Shown here: positions 49,055 through 56,551 of the stretch, piece by piece
How the letters are laid out: every line of letters begins with the position of its first letter
Position numbering within the stretch: position 1 is the first letter of the stretch
Assembly (NCBI RefSeq): GCF_003641205.1
Contig: NZ_CP032762.1
Span: forward strand, 868,001 to 932,000
Reading direction: 5' to 3'
Length of the DNA: 64,000 nt
Source: Rhodococcus sp. P1Y
GTDB taxonomy: Bacteria > Actinomycetota > Actinomycetes > Mycobacteriales > Mycobacteriaceae
Made by a program: the position numbers and the translations under genes
The notes under the pieces: model-generated
Seen by the model: the letters and a program-made list of their open reading frames with translations, nothing else
The model's database searches: none
What the model was told of the DNA's origin: nothing

Positions 49055-50283
49055 GTCTCACGTCGATCGTGGCCCCGTTTCGAACCGTCGAGAGTAGACA
49101 GGAACTGAAACTTCTGTTCCTCGCGCAACCGATCGTTCCTGTTGTGCTGCTCAGTGTTCGGCTGTTCGGCAAGATTCGCAAAGTCCCTGGACTCGGATGG
49201 GTCGTCACCGATCCACTTCTGGCGCGGCAGGTGTTCAACGATGCCAACCACTTCACCATCGTCGGTTTGGGCGGAGCTGGATTCTGGTGGAAGCAGGTTC
49301 TCGGCGAATGGGTACTGGAGCTGTTCGACGGCGTCGGCCATCACCGCATACGAACTGCGGTGCGAGATTTGTTCGCCGCTGACTTCACGAACCTTCTGAT
49401 CGAGCGGGCCGGCGGCGAGAGTTTTAGGTCCTTGGCCGAGGATCTAGCAGCAGGGAAGCAGGTCGACATCGTCGCGTGGTCTCGTGTGACGGTAGGCCGA
49501 GTCGTCGCCGATCTCGTCGGCATGGACAGCAACGACATCGCGGACACGTTCCCCGACGCGGACCCGTCGGACATCCCCGGGCTGTTTCGTCTGTTGAGCA
49601 AAGAAGGCGAGAACCTCGCCAACTATGCAATGGGAATCGGGTCGCCGGACATGACCGAGGAGGATATGGCGTCGTCGAGGCAGGTGGTGCACAGGATCAC
49701 CTCGATGGTGCCGCGCGCGTACGCGACCGCCGGAAGCGACACTGTGCTCGGACGCCTGCGTGACAGCGGTGTGAGCGAACAACATGCAGTGGGACTCACG
49801 GCGTTGATGGTGGTCGCGGGAACGCAAACCACGATCGCGACGATCGGAAGAATGGTTGCACTGCTGCATGATTCGGGCGAGCAGCACACGCTGCTCGCGG
49901 ATCCGAGTATTACCCCGGACACGGTACGGGAGTCTCTCCGGGTTACCAGCGCCGCGGCGGCAGTCGGACGGGGTGTCTCGCGGGACGTGGAAGTCGGCGG
50001 CAAGATGTTGAAAGAAGGAGACGAGGTCAAGATCTTCGTCTGGTCCATCAACAACGCGATCGGCCCGTTCAAGGCCGATCGCGCGTACGTGCCGGAGTTG
50101 AGGCAACTCTGGTTCAGTGGTGGTCGACACCTGTGTATCGGCGCGACGCTGGTGAACGTGGAACTGGCCCGTGTGCTCGGCGCTCTGATCGCCGACGGTC
50201 GGCCGTGGAGGATCGTCGAGCGCAAAGCACGGTCCCGCTTGTTGGTTCCCGGCTACGAAAAGTTGGTTATCGAGCTGGTCTGA
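49051..50283 (+). CDS. Cytochrome P450 in the Ole-like operon
   Basis: A 410-residue P450. The I-helix is VVAGTQTTIATIG, the ExxR is in ESLRVT, and the heme loop FSGGRHLCIGATLV gives Cys362 as the axial ligand. There is no transmembrane anchor, so it is a soluble class I type that needs ferredoxin. ATG 49051 overlaps the OleC-like stop. It probably oxidises the product or an intermediate. No ferredoxin or reductase gene is adjacent. Its end overlaps the convergent AmaP-like gene by 17 bp. Confidence 0.92.
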   Translation: MSLTSIVAPFRTVESRQELKLLFLAQPIVPVVLLSVRLFGKIRKVPGLGWVVTDPLLARQVFNDANHFTIVGLGGAGFWWKQVLGEWVLELFDGVGHHRIRTAVRDLFAADFTNLLIERAGGESFRSLAEDLAAGKQVDIVAWSRVTVGRVVADLVGMDSNDIADTFPDADPSDIPGLFRLLSKEGENLANYAMGIGSPDMTEEDMASSRQVVHRITSMVPRAYATAGSDTVLGRLRDSGVSEQHAVGLTALMVVAGTQTTIATIGRMVALLHDSGEQHTLLADPSITPDTVRESLRVTSAAAAVGRGVSRDVEVGGKMLKEGDEVKIFVWSINNAIGPFKADRAYVPELRQLWFSGGRHLCIGATLVNVELARVLGALIADGRPWRIVERKARSRLLVPGYEKLVIELV

Positions 50284-51142
50284 GATCGACCAGTACTTGA
50301 ACGTCCACTGCTAGACCGTCCAGAGCTCGCGCGCAGTCGTCTCGTAGGGCTGCCGCGGATTCGACGAGTTCCTCGTGGGTGATGTCGGAACCGTCGGTGT
50401 AACCCGAAATTCTGAGAACCCTGTTTTTCTTCAGTTGAAGCACTCGGCCTGTGGCGGAGGAGATTCCGGGTGCAGATTCGAACTGGGCTGCTGCATTGCC
50501 TGCAGCGGACACCAGGTCGACGGATGCGTGCTCGTCGCTCTCGCTGACCAAGCGTGCAGGCCCGCGCCGAGGGCGGTGCGCGTAGAGCCAGCGCAGGCCG
50601 ACGAGCAATGCAAGTACTGCGGCACCGGTCAGTGCCCACGGCCACCAGCTGTTCGACGCCCAGTCGGTGGGTGACCACGTCTCCACCGTGCGTCGTGCGT
50701 CGTGCACGGGGTCGGGGAGCTGGTCACGCTGCCACGCTGCGGCAGCCAAGCCGACTGCGATCAGTAGCGCGCCGACCAGAAACGTCGCGAGTCGGTCGAA
50801 GACGGACGCCCCAGCTCCGATCGAGGAGATTCGGGCGCGGCCCGGGCGACGACTGATCCACACGCCGTCCGATTCGGTTGGGCGGTGTGTCTTTCGTCGG
50901 GGAAGAAGCGTGAGCAGCACCAGGACCAGGCCGACCACAGCCGCAGCGATACCGGCGGGCAACATCCATCCCTGCGCAGTAGTCCCCATCAGGGTGTCGA
51001 TGGCTGGGGCGATCCAGGTTCCGCCGGTCAAGGCGCCGAACTCGATGAGCGCATCGCGGCCTGCGACCACTGCAAGTGCGCAGAGGGCCAGCGCCAGTAG
51101 CACCGCGACTGCCGTCGCTTTCGGTGCTGCCTTCGGGGTCAC
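50267..51142 (-). CDS. AmaP / DUF6286-like membrane anchor protein
   Basis: A 291-residue protein with four hydrophobic segments (VLLALALCALAVVAG, LPAGIAAAVVGLVLVLL, LVGALLIAVGLAAAAW, WALTGAAVLALLVGL). The cytoplasmic C-terminal part (LQLKKNRVLRISGYTDGSD) resembles the AmaP-like tail. AmaP anchors Asp23 at the membrane in Gram-positive envelope stress. GTG 51142 has AGGAGAG upstream and overlaps the Asp23 gene stop by 4 bp. It is last of the minus-strand Asp23 cluster. Confidence 0.78.
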   Translation of the reverse strand: MTPKAAPKATAVAVLLALALCALAVVAGRDALIEFGALTGGTWIAPAIDTLMGTTAQGWMLPAGIAAAVVGLVLVLLTLLPRRKTHRPTESDGVWISRRPGRARISSIGAGASVFDRLATFLVGALLIAVGLAAAAWQRDQLPDPVHDARRTVETWSPTDWASNSWWPWALTGAAVLALLVGLRWLYAHRPRRGPARLVSESDEHASVDLVSAAGNAAAQFESAPGISSATGRVLQLKKNRVLRISGYTDGSDITHEELVESAAALRDDCARALDGLAVDVQVLVDLRPAR

Positions 51143-51483
51143 TCGACTCTCCTGGGGTTCTTCGTGTTTCGTTCGGGCGCAACGTAGTGGATGCGTACGT
51201 CGATCGAATCGACGTCGAGACCACTGTTCTGGGAAAGATCCTCGGCCACGGCGACGCGGATGCGGCTGGCGACGTCGGCAATAGGCGTCGGCCATCGGGT
51301 GGCGGCCTCGACTGTCGCGCGGACGCGGCCATTCCGAATGTCGGCGTCGACTCGCGGCAGTGAGCGCGCGGTGATACCGCCCACGACCTGTTCGACGCCT
51401 GTCACACGGCCGGCGGCGATTTCGGCGATTCGCGTCACGGCTCGCTGGCGTACGTCGAGTGAGCCTCGTTCGCTATCGGTCAT
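51139..51483 (-). CDS. Asp23/Gls24 family envelope stress protein
   Basis: A 114-residue Asp23 domain: RAVTRIAEIAAGRVTGVEQV, VRATVEAATRWPTPIADVASRIR and LDVDSIDVRIHYV. ATG 51483 lies 11 bp within the preceding DUF2273-like gene, supporting coupled translation. Asp23 proteins form abundant membrane-proximal assemblies responding to alkaline or envelope stress. This is one of two clear Asp23 domains in the cluster, and a third more diverged one is adjacent. Confidence 0.88.
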   Translation of the reverse strand: MTDSERGSLDVRQRAVTRIAEIAAGRVTGVEQVVGGITARSLPRVDADIRNGRVRATVEAATRWPTPIADVASRIRVAVAEDLSQNSGLDVDSIDVRIHYVAPERNTKNPRRVE

Positions 51484-51655
51484 GCCGGCGTCCACGGGAG
51501 AATGCCGAGACGTCCAGTTCGCCGTCGATGTAACGTCCGACCGCGAAGCCTGCGACCGCAAGGATCACGGCGAACAGAAAGCCGGTGAAACCGCCTGCGG
51601 CTGCGGCGATCGCCAGCAGAAGTCCGACGAACAAGCCGATGGTCGAGGTTGTCAT
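51473..51655 (-). CDS. DUF2273-like small membrane protein
   Basis: A 60-residue protein with two closely spaced hydrophobic helices (IGLFVGLLLAIAAAAGG and FLFAVILAVAGFAVGRYIDG). The pattern and its place beside an Asp23 gene match DUF2273 proteins. The GTG or ATG start at 51655 is preceded by GGAGAACC. It probably helps anchor the Asp23-AmaP assembly. Confidence 0.75.
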   Translation of the reverse strand: MTTSTIGLFVGLLLAIAAAAGGFTGFLFAVILAVAGFAVGRYIDGELDVSAFSRGRRHDR

Positions 51656-51673
51656 GGGTGGTGGTTCTCCTGG

Positions 51674-51910
51674 CTAGATGTCGAAGTAGCGCTTGGTCCT
51701 GGATCGGGTCAGCGCGCGAATCAGTGTCCGGCGGCGGCGCTTCCACGGGCTGGCCCGGAAGCTGACCGGACCAGTCTCGGGCGTAGTGGCGAACCGGCGT
51801 TCGACGGCAGCGAGCTCAGCGGCGTAGACATCGGCGTCTCCGCCTACGTCGGGGTGGTGTGCTCGGGCCACCGCCCGCCTGGCCGCTGTGTGTTCGGCAG
51901 ATCGGGTCAT
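51674..51910 (-). CDS. Small J-domain-like protein in the Asp23 cluster
   Basis: A 78-residue protein with AARRAVARAHHPDVGGDADVY, which contains the HPD signature of DnaJ J-domains in the right helix context, although it is much shorter than a 70-residue J-domain followed by other parts. The C-terminus is basic (KRRRRTLIRALTRSRTKRY). It overlaps the preceding gene by 4 bp. It could recruit DnaK at the envelope; a full J-domain fold is not assured. Confidence 0.6.
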   Translation of the reverse strand: MTRSAEHTAARRAVARAHHPDVGGDADVYAAELAAVERRFATTPETGPVSFRASPWKRRRRTLIRALTRSRTKRYFDI

Positions 51911-52182
51911 GCCCGAACGATATCCTCCACCGTCACGTGAACGGGTCCGGTGAACAGAGATGCGACGACGGTCCGAACGGCGTCGGCCGTTTCTCGGATC
52001 GAGCTTCCCGACGTCACCGCCACGTGTATCTCGACACCGTCGTCACCGATCCGGACTCCGGAAACTCGTTTGCCCGGCAAATAGGTGGCTGCCTCGCCGA
52101 ACATACCGCCGTGCAGGCTGGCGACCCCAGGGGTCGCCAGCACCGCATCGGCGATGAGTTCGGATAGGTCTGGCTCAGTCAC
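51907..52182 (-). CDS. Diverged Asp23-like small protein
   Basis: A 91-residue protein: LIADAVLATPGVASLHGG, GVRIGDDGVEIHVAVTSGSSIRETADAVRT and VHVTVEDI. Size and beta-alpha-beta pattern are similar to a shortened Asp23 fold. It overlaps both neighbours by 4 bp and starts with GTG at 52182. It is co-translated within the Asp23 cluster. Function is unknown. Confidence 0.7.
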   Translation of the reverse strand: MTEPDLSELIADAVLATPGVASLHGGMFGEAATYLPGKRVSGVRIGDDGVEIHVAVTSGSSIRETADAVRTVVASLFTGPVHVTVEDIVRA

Positions 52183-52652
52183 TGAACTCGCGTTCCGGTG
52201 ACTTCCTGGCTGTCGTCGTCACCCTCGTCGAGGTAGACGTCGTGAACGACGATGTTGACCTCGGTGACCTCGAGGCCCGTCATGCGCTCGACGGCGGTGA
52301 TGACGTTACGACGGATGCCCGACGCCAAATCGGCGATGGAGACGCCGTACTCGGCGACGATGTCGATGTCGACCGCTGCCTGGCGCTCGCCGACCTCGAC
52401 GGAGACGCCCTGCGACTGGTTGACGCGGGCACCCGGAATGCGTTCACGGAGAGCGCCGATCGCGCGGGAGGTACCGCCGCCGACGTCGTGCACTCCGTTG
52501 ACCTCACGGGTTGCGATGCCTGCGATCTTCGATACGACGGTGTCGGCGATCGTGGTGCGGCCGGTGGTGCTGACGAGAGCGGACTCGGTCTTGGGGGTGA
52601 CCGTAGCCTTGGCGTCTGCAGCGTCCGACTTGTCCAGCGTCTGGGTGCTCAT
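52179..52652 (-). CDS. Asp23/Gls24 family envelope stress protein (first gene of the cluster)
   Basis: A 157-residue protein: a polar 30-residue N-terminus, then an Asp23 domain with TTIADTVVSKIAGIATREVNGVHDVGG, VEVGERQAAVDIDIVAEYGVSIADLASGIRR and LEVTEVNIVVHDVYL. The acidic tail DEGDDDSQE ends it. ATG 52652 is the clear start; GGAAGGGA lies about 11 bases upstream. The gene heads the minus-strand operon of six genes and is divergent from the ECF sigma factor gene (138 bp). The sigma factor may control it. Confidence 0.9.
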   Translation of the reverse strand: MSTQTLDKSDAADAKATVTPKTESALVSTTGRTTIADTVVSKIAGIATREVNGVHDVGGGTSRAIGALRERIPGARVNQSQGVSVEVGERQAAVDIDIVAEYGVSIADLASGIRRNVITAVERMTGLEVTEVNIVVHDVYLDEGDDDSQEVTGTRVQ

Positions 52653-52790
52653 GCTGTGTGCGTCCCTTCCAGTTCGATTGTGTCGGGAGTAGGTCGTACC
52701 CAGTTTCGGAAAGCGCACGCCTGTCGACTGTGATCTAGGCCATAGACGCGCGGGCGTGTAGAACAGTGTTGTGACCGACGAGGAGGTGTG

Positions 52791-53345
52791 GTGACCGACG
52801 AGGACCCCCGGACTGATCACGTACTCGTCAGCAACGCGGTCCTCGGTGACACCGATGCGTTCGAGCAGATAGTTGCGCGGTACGGGCCGGAGATGTTCCG
52901 CTACGCACGCAACATGTTGTCCGACCACGGTGCCGCGGAGGAAGTGGTGCAGGATGCGTTCGTCGCAGCGTGGAAGGGCCTCGACAACTTCCGAGGCGAC
53001 TCGAAGCTGCGAACCTGGTTGTTCTCGCTGGTGTCGCACAAAGTTGTCGACCACCGGCGGAAGCGAGCCATCGCGCCTGCCGAGGACTGGGTGTTCGAGC
53101 GAAGAAGCACGGACGCTCACCTCGATCCTGAGACGCGGGCTACCGGTGACGACTTCATGCAGGATCTCGCCCGCGCGCTCTCGGAACTGCCTTACCGCCA
53201 ACGCGCATGCTGGTTGCTGCGGGAAGTGGAAGGGATGACGCATCCGGAAATCGGACAGATCATGACATTGTCGGCAGGCGCAGTTCGCGGACAATTGCAG
53301 CGAGCGCGAGTGACTCTGAGCGAAAGGTTGGCGGAATGGCAGTGA
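52791..53345 (+). CDS. ECF-type RNA polymerase sigma factor
   Basis: A 184-residue sigma-70 family protein. Region 2 (DAFEQIVARYGPEMFRYARNML, FRGDSKLRTWLFSLVSHKVVDHRRK) and region 4 (LSELPYRQRACWLLREVEGMTH, LSAGAVRGQLQRARVTL) are both present, with no extra domains. GTG 52791 has AGGAGG 4 bases upstream; GTG 52788 immediately before it is an alternative. A 14-base duplication (GTGACCGACGAGGA) covers the start region. Eight bases downstream is a 149-residue gene that may be its partner. Divergent orientation from the Asp23 operon suggests it directs it. Confidence 0.9.
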   Translation: MTDEDPRTDHVLVSNAVLGDTDAFEQIVARYGPEMFRYARNMLSDHGAAEEVVQDAFVAAWKGLDNFRGDSKLRTWLFSLVSHKVVDHRRKRAIAPAEDWVFERRSTDAHLDPETRATGDDFMQDLARALSELPYRQRACWLLREVEGMTHPEIGQIMTLSAGAVRGQLQRARVTLSERLAEWQ

Positions 53346-53352
53346 TGCGACG

Positions 53353-53802
53353 ATGACGCCGGACCCCGACTCGATCCTCGACAGGGCCGCACGCGAACTC
53401 CGCGAGCAGCCCGAAGAGCCTCGATGGTTGGACATCAGTAGCAACATCCTGTCCAAGGTCCGGTCGACTACCAGGCGGACCTGGCCGGTGGACGCGCGCT
53501 ATCCGGTTGCACGTGACGGGCGTGACGCGGACACCCTGCGGGTCAGCGATCACGTGGCGCGCCGGGCGGTTCTGGGTGCGTTGACTGGCGTCCACGGATG
53601 CCAACCGATCGACATTTCGCTGTACCTCGACGAGCACGTGTGCACTGGTCTGTCCATCTCGGTCGTCGGTGTGTACGGCAGCGATCTGCAGGTTGTGGGA
53701 AACGACCTGGCGGGCATAGCAATCGGAGTTCTCGGCGAAGTGCTGGGGATTTCTCTGACCCGCGACGACGTGGACGTGAGAGTCGACGACATCGAGGTCT
53801 GA
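53353..53802 (+). CDS. Hypothetical protein downstream of the ECF sigma factor
   Basis: A 149-residue soluble protein: MTPDPDSILDRAARELREQPE at the start is acidic/amphipathic, then VSDHVARRAVLGALTGVHG and ISVVGVYGSDLQVVGNDLA, with a DDVDVRVDDIEV end. It could be an Asp23-like fold (beta-alpha). The GGCAGTGATGCGACG region just upstream holds no strong ribosome site; coupling to the sigma factor is likely. It may be an anti-sigma or Asp23-like partner; no Zn-binding HxxxCxxC motif is present. Confidence 0.7.
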   Translation: MTPDPDSILDRAARELREQPEEPRWLDISSNILSKVRSTTRRTWPVDARYPVARDGRDADTLRVSDHVARRAVLGALTGVHGCQPIDISLYLDEHVCTGLSISVVGVYGSDLQVVGNDLAGIAIGVLGEVLGISLTRDDVDVRVDDIEV

Positions 53803-53826
53803 CGGGTGCTCGGCGGCGCCACTTCT

Positions 53827-53950
53827 AGGGTGACCGAATGACTCATTCGGTCACTTTCTGGGGTGAGCGCGCGGGTTTCAGCCCAGGCACGTGTTGCAAC
53901 CCGCGCTCCCGCTGAAACGCGCGCTCCCGCTTAAACCCGCGCGGCGTAGC
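53827..53950. repeat. Intergenic repeat with a perfect 25-bp palindrome, related to the 13.6-kb repeats
   Basis: GTGACCGAATGA-C-TCATTCGGTCAC (53830-53854) is a perfect palindrome. It is followed by GCGCGGGTTTCAGC and CACGTGTTGCAACCCGCGC (53888-53906), the exact reverse complement of 13670-13688, and by GCTGAAACGCGCGC-like inverted parts. Thus the same element occurs here once and at 13.6 kb in tandem. The gap 53803-54071 holds no gene. Confidence 0.85.
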
Positions 53951-54071
53951 GGATCCAGCGATCGCCCATATGCGGTCTGCGGTGGCCGAGCTCCGGTCGC
54001 CCGGTTCGGAGGCGTGACCCGTATACGGCTCGGGGGCAACTTGCCGGCACTTCAGCTGGCAGGATCATGGA

Positions 54072-54506
54072 ATGAAATGGGCACGAATCGCTTGGCTGAC
54101 GTTGGCTGCCGCTGCTGCTGGCCTCGGCATCTGGGCGGCTGGGTGGCCGATTTATCAGATCAGCAGTTGCGAAATCGGCGCGTACAGCGCCGCCGTACCC
54201 ACGGTGGAGGCGTGCAACGAGCCGATCCGCGATCATTTCGGTGCGGATCTGTACCTCGTGCTGGCTGTTCCCGTGGTTCTCTGCCTGCTGCCGGCGATCA
54301 GACCGCGTCCGGCCGTCGAGTGGGCTGTCGCTTGGGTGTTGTTCTTGTCGTCTGCAGTTGGGTGGTTCACCGTGATCGGTGCTTCGTCACCATCATTGCT
54401 TTCCATGTTGGGGAGTCTCCCGATCACTGTGTCGGCGTTCCTGGTGACGATCAGCCATCGATTGGTATCCGCGGGACGAGATCGAAGGTCGAATCCTGTT
54501 AGCTAG
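54072..54506 (+). CDS. Hypothetical membrane protein
   Basis: A 144-residue protein with four hydrophobic stretches (LTLAAAAAGLGIWAAG, YLVLAVPVVLCLL, VAWVLFLSSAVGWFTV, LLSMLGSLPITVSAFLV) and two outside Cys (SCEIGAY and EACNEP). No family recognised. ATG 54072 follows directly after CATGGA; a ribosome site is not clear. It is isolated between the repeat and the DUF222-HNH gene. Confidence 0.65.
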   Translation: MKWARIAWLTLAAAAAGLGIWAAGWPIYQISSCEIGAYSAAVPTVEACNEPIRDHFGADLYLVLAVPVVLCLLPAIRPRPAVEWAVAWVLFLSSAVGWFTVIGASSPSLLSMLGSLPITVSAFLVTISHRLVSAGRDRRSNPVS

Positions 54507-54644
54507 CAGCCTCTTATCTCGAGGTTGACGACAGGCTTCTCCCTCCCCTCGGTTGTGAACCCTTGTCTCTGGCATACGCCGCGCCTCTGTGGCATGGGCG
54601 GCTGACGCTGCAAAGTCTCTGCAACGCTGCCTCCTTCGGATATT

Positions 54645-56168
54645 TTAGGTGTGGGGTTTTCGTCGTCGGTGGTAGCTGGGAATCGGTGTCCGGTACGGGT
54701 CGGTCACTGCCGGCGGTATCGCATACGGGTGACCGTCCTGACCCATCAGCAGCTGCCAACCGTCGTAATGCACCAACCGGTGGCACCGCCCGCAGACGAG
54801 CGCGAGGTTGTTCAGATCGGTCGGGCCACCATCACGGGCGTAGACGATGTGGTGGACCTGGCACCAACTGGCGGGCCGTCCACACATCACGCAGCACCGG
54901 TCGCGGATCTTCACCGCGATCCGCTGCTCGTCCGTAGCCAGACGTACCTCGGTGCCCATCGCCAACGGCACTCCTGCACAGTCGACGACCACCACACCCA
55001 GATCGGCATCGCAGGTGATCAACTCCGCCAAGGACTCACTGACCGGTCCGGCCCACTCGAGATCCAACGGCCACCCATGCTCCCCCGCAGCCCGATTGCT
55101 CGGATGTGGGCAGCCCGTCGTAGCCAGATCTTCGAGTCGGACGACGAGATTGACCCGCGCGCTCGAACCACTCCCGGGCCCCGGCCTGCGGTACAGGTGG
55201 TAATCGACGATGACTCCGAGCCCGTCGGCCGCGCGTTTGGCAGATGATCTCTGATCGTGTGTGCCGTCGGCTTCGGGCTGCGGTCGGGTGAGCGGGTCCA
55301 GCGCTGTGCGCATCTTCCCGATGGTGAAGACATCGAGGTTGCCTTCGATGCGCCACCGCCCATCCGCCAGCTCGAAGATCTTCAGCGTGTTCAACGCCGG
55401 GTTCTCCGCCGCCGACACCGGCCGTGGCCCCAGCCCTGACCCTGACCCCGACCCCAGCCCCGACATAGGCCCCGGCCCTGTCCCAAGCCCCGGACCTGAC
55501 CGTGGGCCTGCCAACGCGGCGGGCACGACTCCGGCCCCTCCCGCAGAATCGGATTCGGATTCATCGTCGGGCACCGGCGTCCCACCTGAGGCGGCCCGTT
55601 CACGACGCAGCTGCTCCTCCTCCTGCAGCCGTTGTTCCTCGCGCAGCCGTTCTTCCTCGGCCCGCCGGCGTTGTTCGTCGTCGTGGCGGGCTTGCGCGTC
55701 GGCAACTGCTCGGGCGACGAGCGCGCGAGCGCGGTGAGTGACACCGCCTGGCGTGGTGTGCAGTGCCACCTCGAGCAATGTGGCCAGGTGGATGCGCAGA
55801 GTGCCCTCGTCCTGAGCTGGATCGGCGACGGCGATGGTGCAGTATGCGTCGTGGAGAGCTCTGGTGTGGCCGGCGTGGATGTCGCTGGCAGAGAGGGCGT
55901 CGGCGACGGTGGGGTGCTCTCGCAGCCACGCCCCGAGGTCCACGAGATGCTGAACCGAACCTTCGGTGCAACGAGTGTTCTTCGAGTACCAGTGCGCAAC
56001 AGAGGAGTACCCGTGGGCTTTGCCGATCCCACGGCGGTCCGCTTCGGTGAGCAGACTGTATCGCTCGGCGGCGCGGCCAGCGTCGGAGACATGAAGCTCC
56101 ACCAGTCTGCACTCGATCTCCCTGTCGGAGAGCGAATGCGCGCCCTGGTGATCCCCCGATGTCCCCAT
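54645..56168 (-). CDS. DUF222 / HNH endonuclease protein (13E12-repeat type)
   Basis: A 507-residue protein. The DUF222 N-terminal region (about 20-190, for example TEADRRGIGKAHGYSSVAHWYS and DLGAWLREHPTVADAL) is followed by an Arg/Glu coiled coil (about 195-215), a Gly/Pro/Ser-rich segment (about 225-270, GLGTGPGPMSGLGSGSGSG pattern), and a C-terminal HNH nuclease (CCVMCGRPASWCQVHHIV, LALVCGRCHRLVH). Such multicopy proteins are very common in Actinobacteria; M. tuberculosis REP13E12 is an example. The start ATG 56168 has no strong ribosome site. Codon use is similar to neighbours. Possibly a mobile-like family rather than housekeeping. Confidence 0.88.
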   Translation of the reverse strand: MGTSGDHQGAHSLSDREIECRLVELHVSDAGRAAERYSLLTEADRRGIGKAHGYSSVAHWYSKNTRCTEGSVQHLVDLGAWLREHPTVADALSASDIHAGHTRALHDAYCTIAVADPAQDEGTLRIHLATLLEVALHTTPGGVTHRARALVARAVADAQARHDDEQRRRAEEERLREEQRLQEEEQLRRERAASGGTPVPDDESESDSAGGAGVVPAALAGPRSGPGLGTGPGPMSGLGSGSGSGLGPRPVSAAENPALNTLKIFELADGRWRIEGNLDVFTIGKMRTALDPLTRPQPEADGTHDQRSSAKRAADGLGVIVDYHLYRRPGPGSGSSARVNLVVRLEDLATTGCPHPSNRAAGEHGWPLDLEWAGPVSESLAELITCDADLGVVVVDCAGVPLAMGTEVRLATDEQRIAVKIRDRCCVMCGRPASWCQVHHIVYARDGGPTDLNNLALVCGRCHRLVHYDGWQLLMGQDGHPYAIPPAVTDPYRTPIPSYHRRRKPHT

Positions 56169-56470
56169 GCGAAGGAAAGTACAACACCCCACCGACACAT
56201 TCTTCGAACAGAATTTCGACAGCCTTGTGGCATTCAAACGGGTTGCACGTCAGGATCAGACGTTGTTAGGTTCAGGTCGTGTCCAGTCCCAAGGCGTCCA
56301 GACTCTAGCCACCGGCGGTAGCCCGGTGGCCGCTACAGTCGCGCTCGATCTGCCGTGAATGCTCCCGGCTGTCTTCGTGTGCGATTGATGTGTGGACTAC
56401 CACTGCCGTCTGACGCTCGAGGCGGGCCTTGGCATCGCACATCCTGCACTGTGACGCTGTCAGGTCAGCC

Positions 56471-56516
56471 GCTCCGCGGTCCTCTCGTTTTCTTCGAATC
56501 AACCGAGGCGCGGAGC
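56471..56516 (+). promoter_or_regulatory. Attenuator-like hairpin in the leader of the MFS gene
   Basis: GCTCCGCG (56471-56478) pairs with CGCGGAGC (56509-56516), with inner CCTC (56481-56484) pairing GAGG (56505-56508). The hairpin lies 36 bp before the GTG of the efflux gene. The 56169-56551 gap holds it, a possible TACAGT -10 (56334-56339), and short frames, including a nine-codon one at 56359. Rhodococcal chloramphenicol efflux genes are known to be inducible; whether attenuation applies here is inference. Confidence 0.5.
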
Positions 56517-56551
56517 TTCCTTGACCCTTTTCAGACACATGGAGTTTCACC

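Noticed and set aside
54645..56168. DUF222-HNH protein as evidence for a prophage or an intron
   Set aside because: No phage structural, integrase or repeat boundaries nearby; this family is common in actinobacterial chromosomes.
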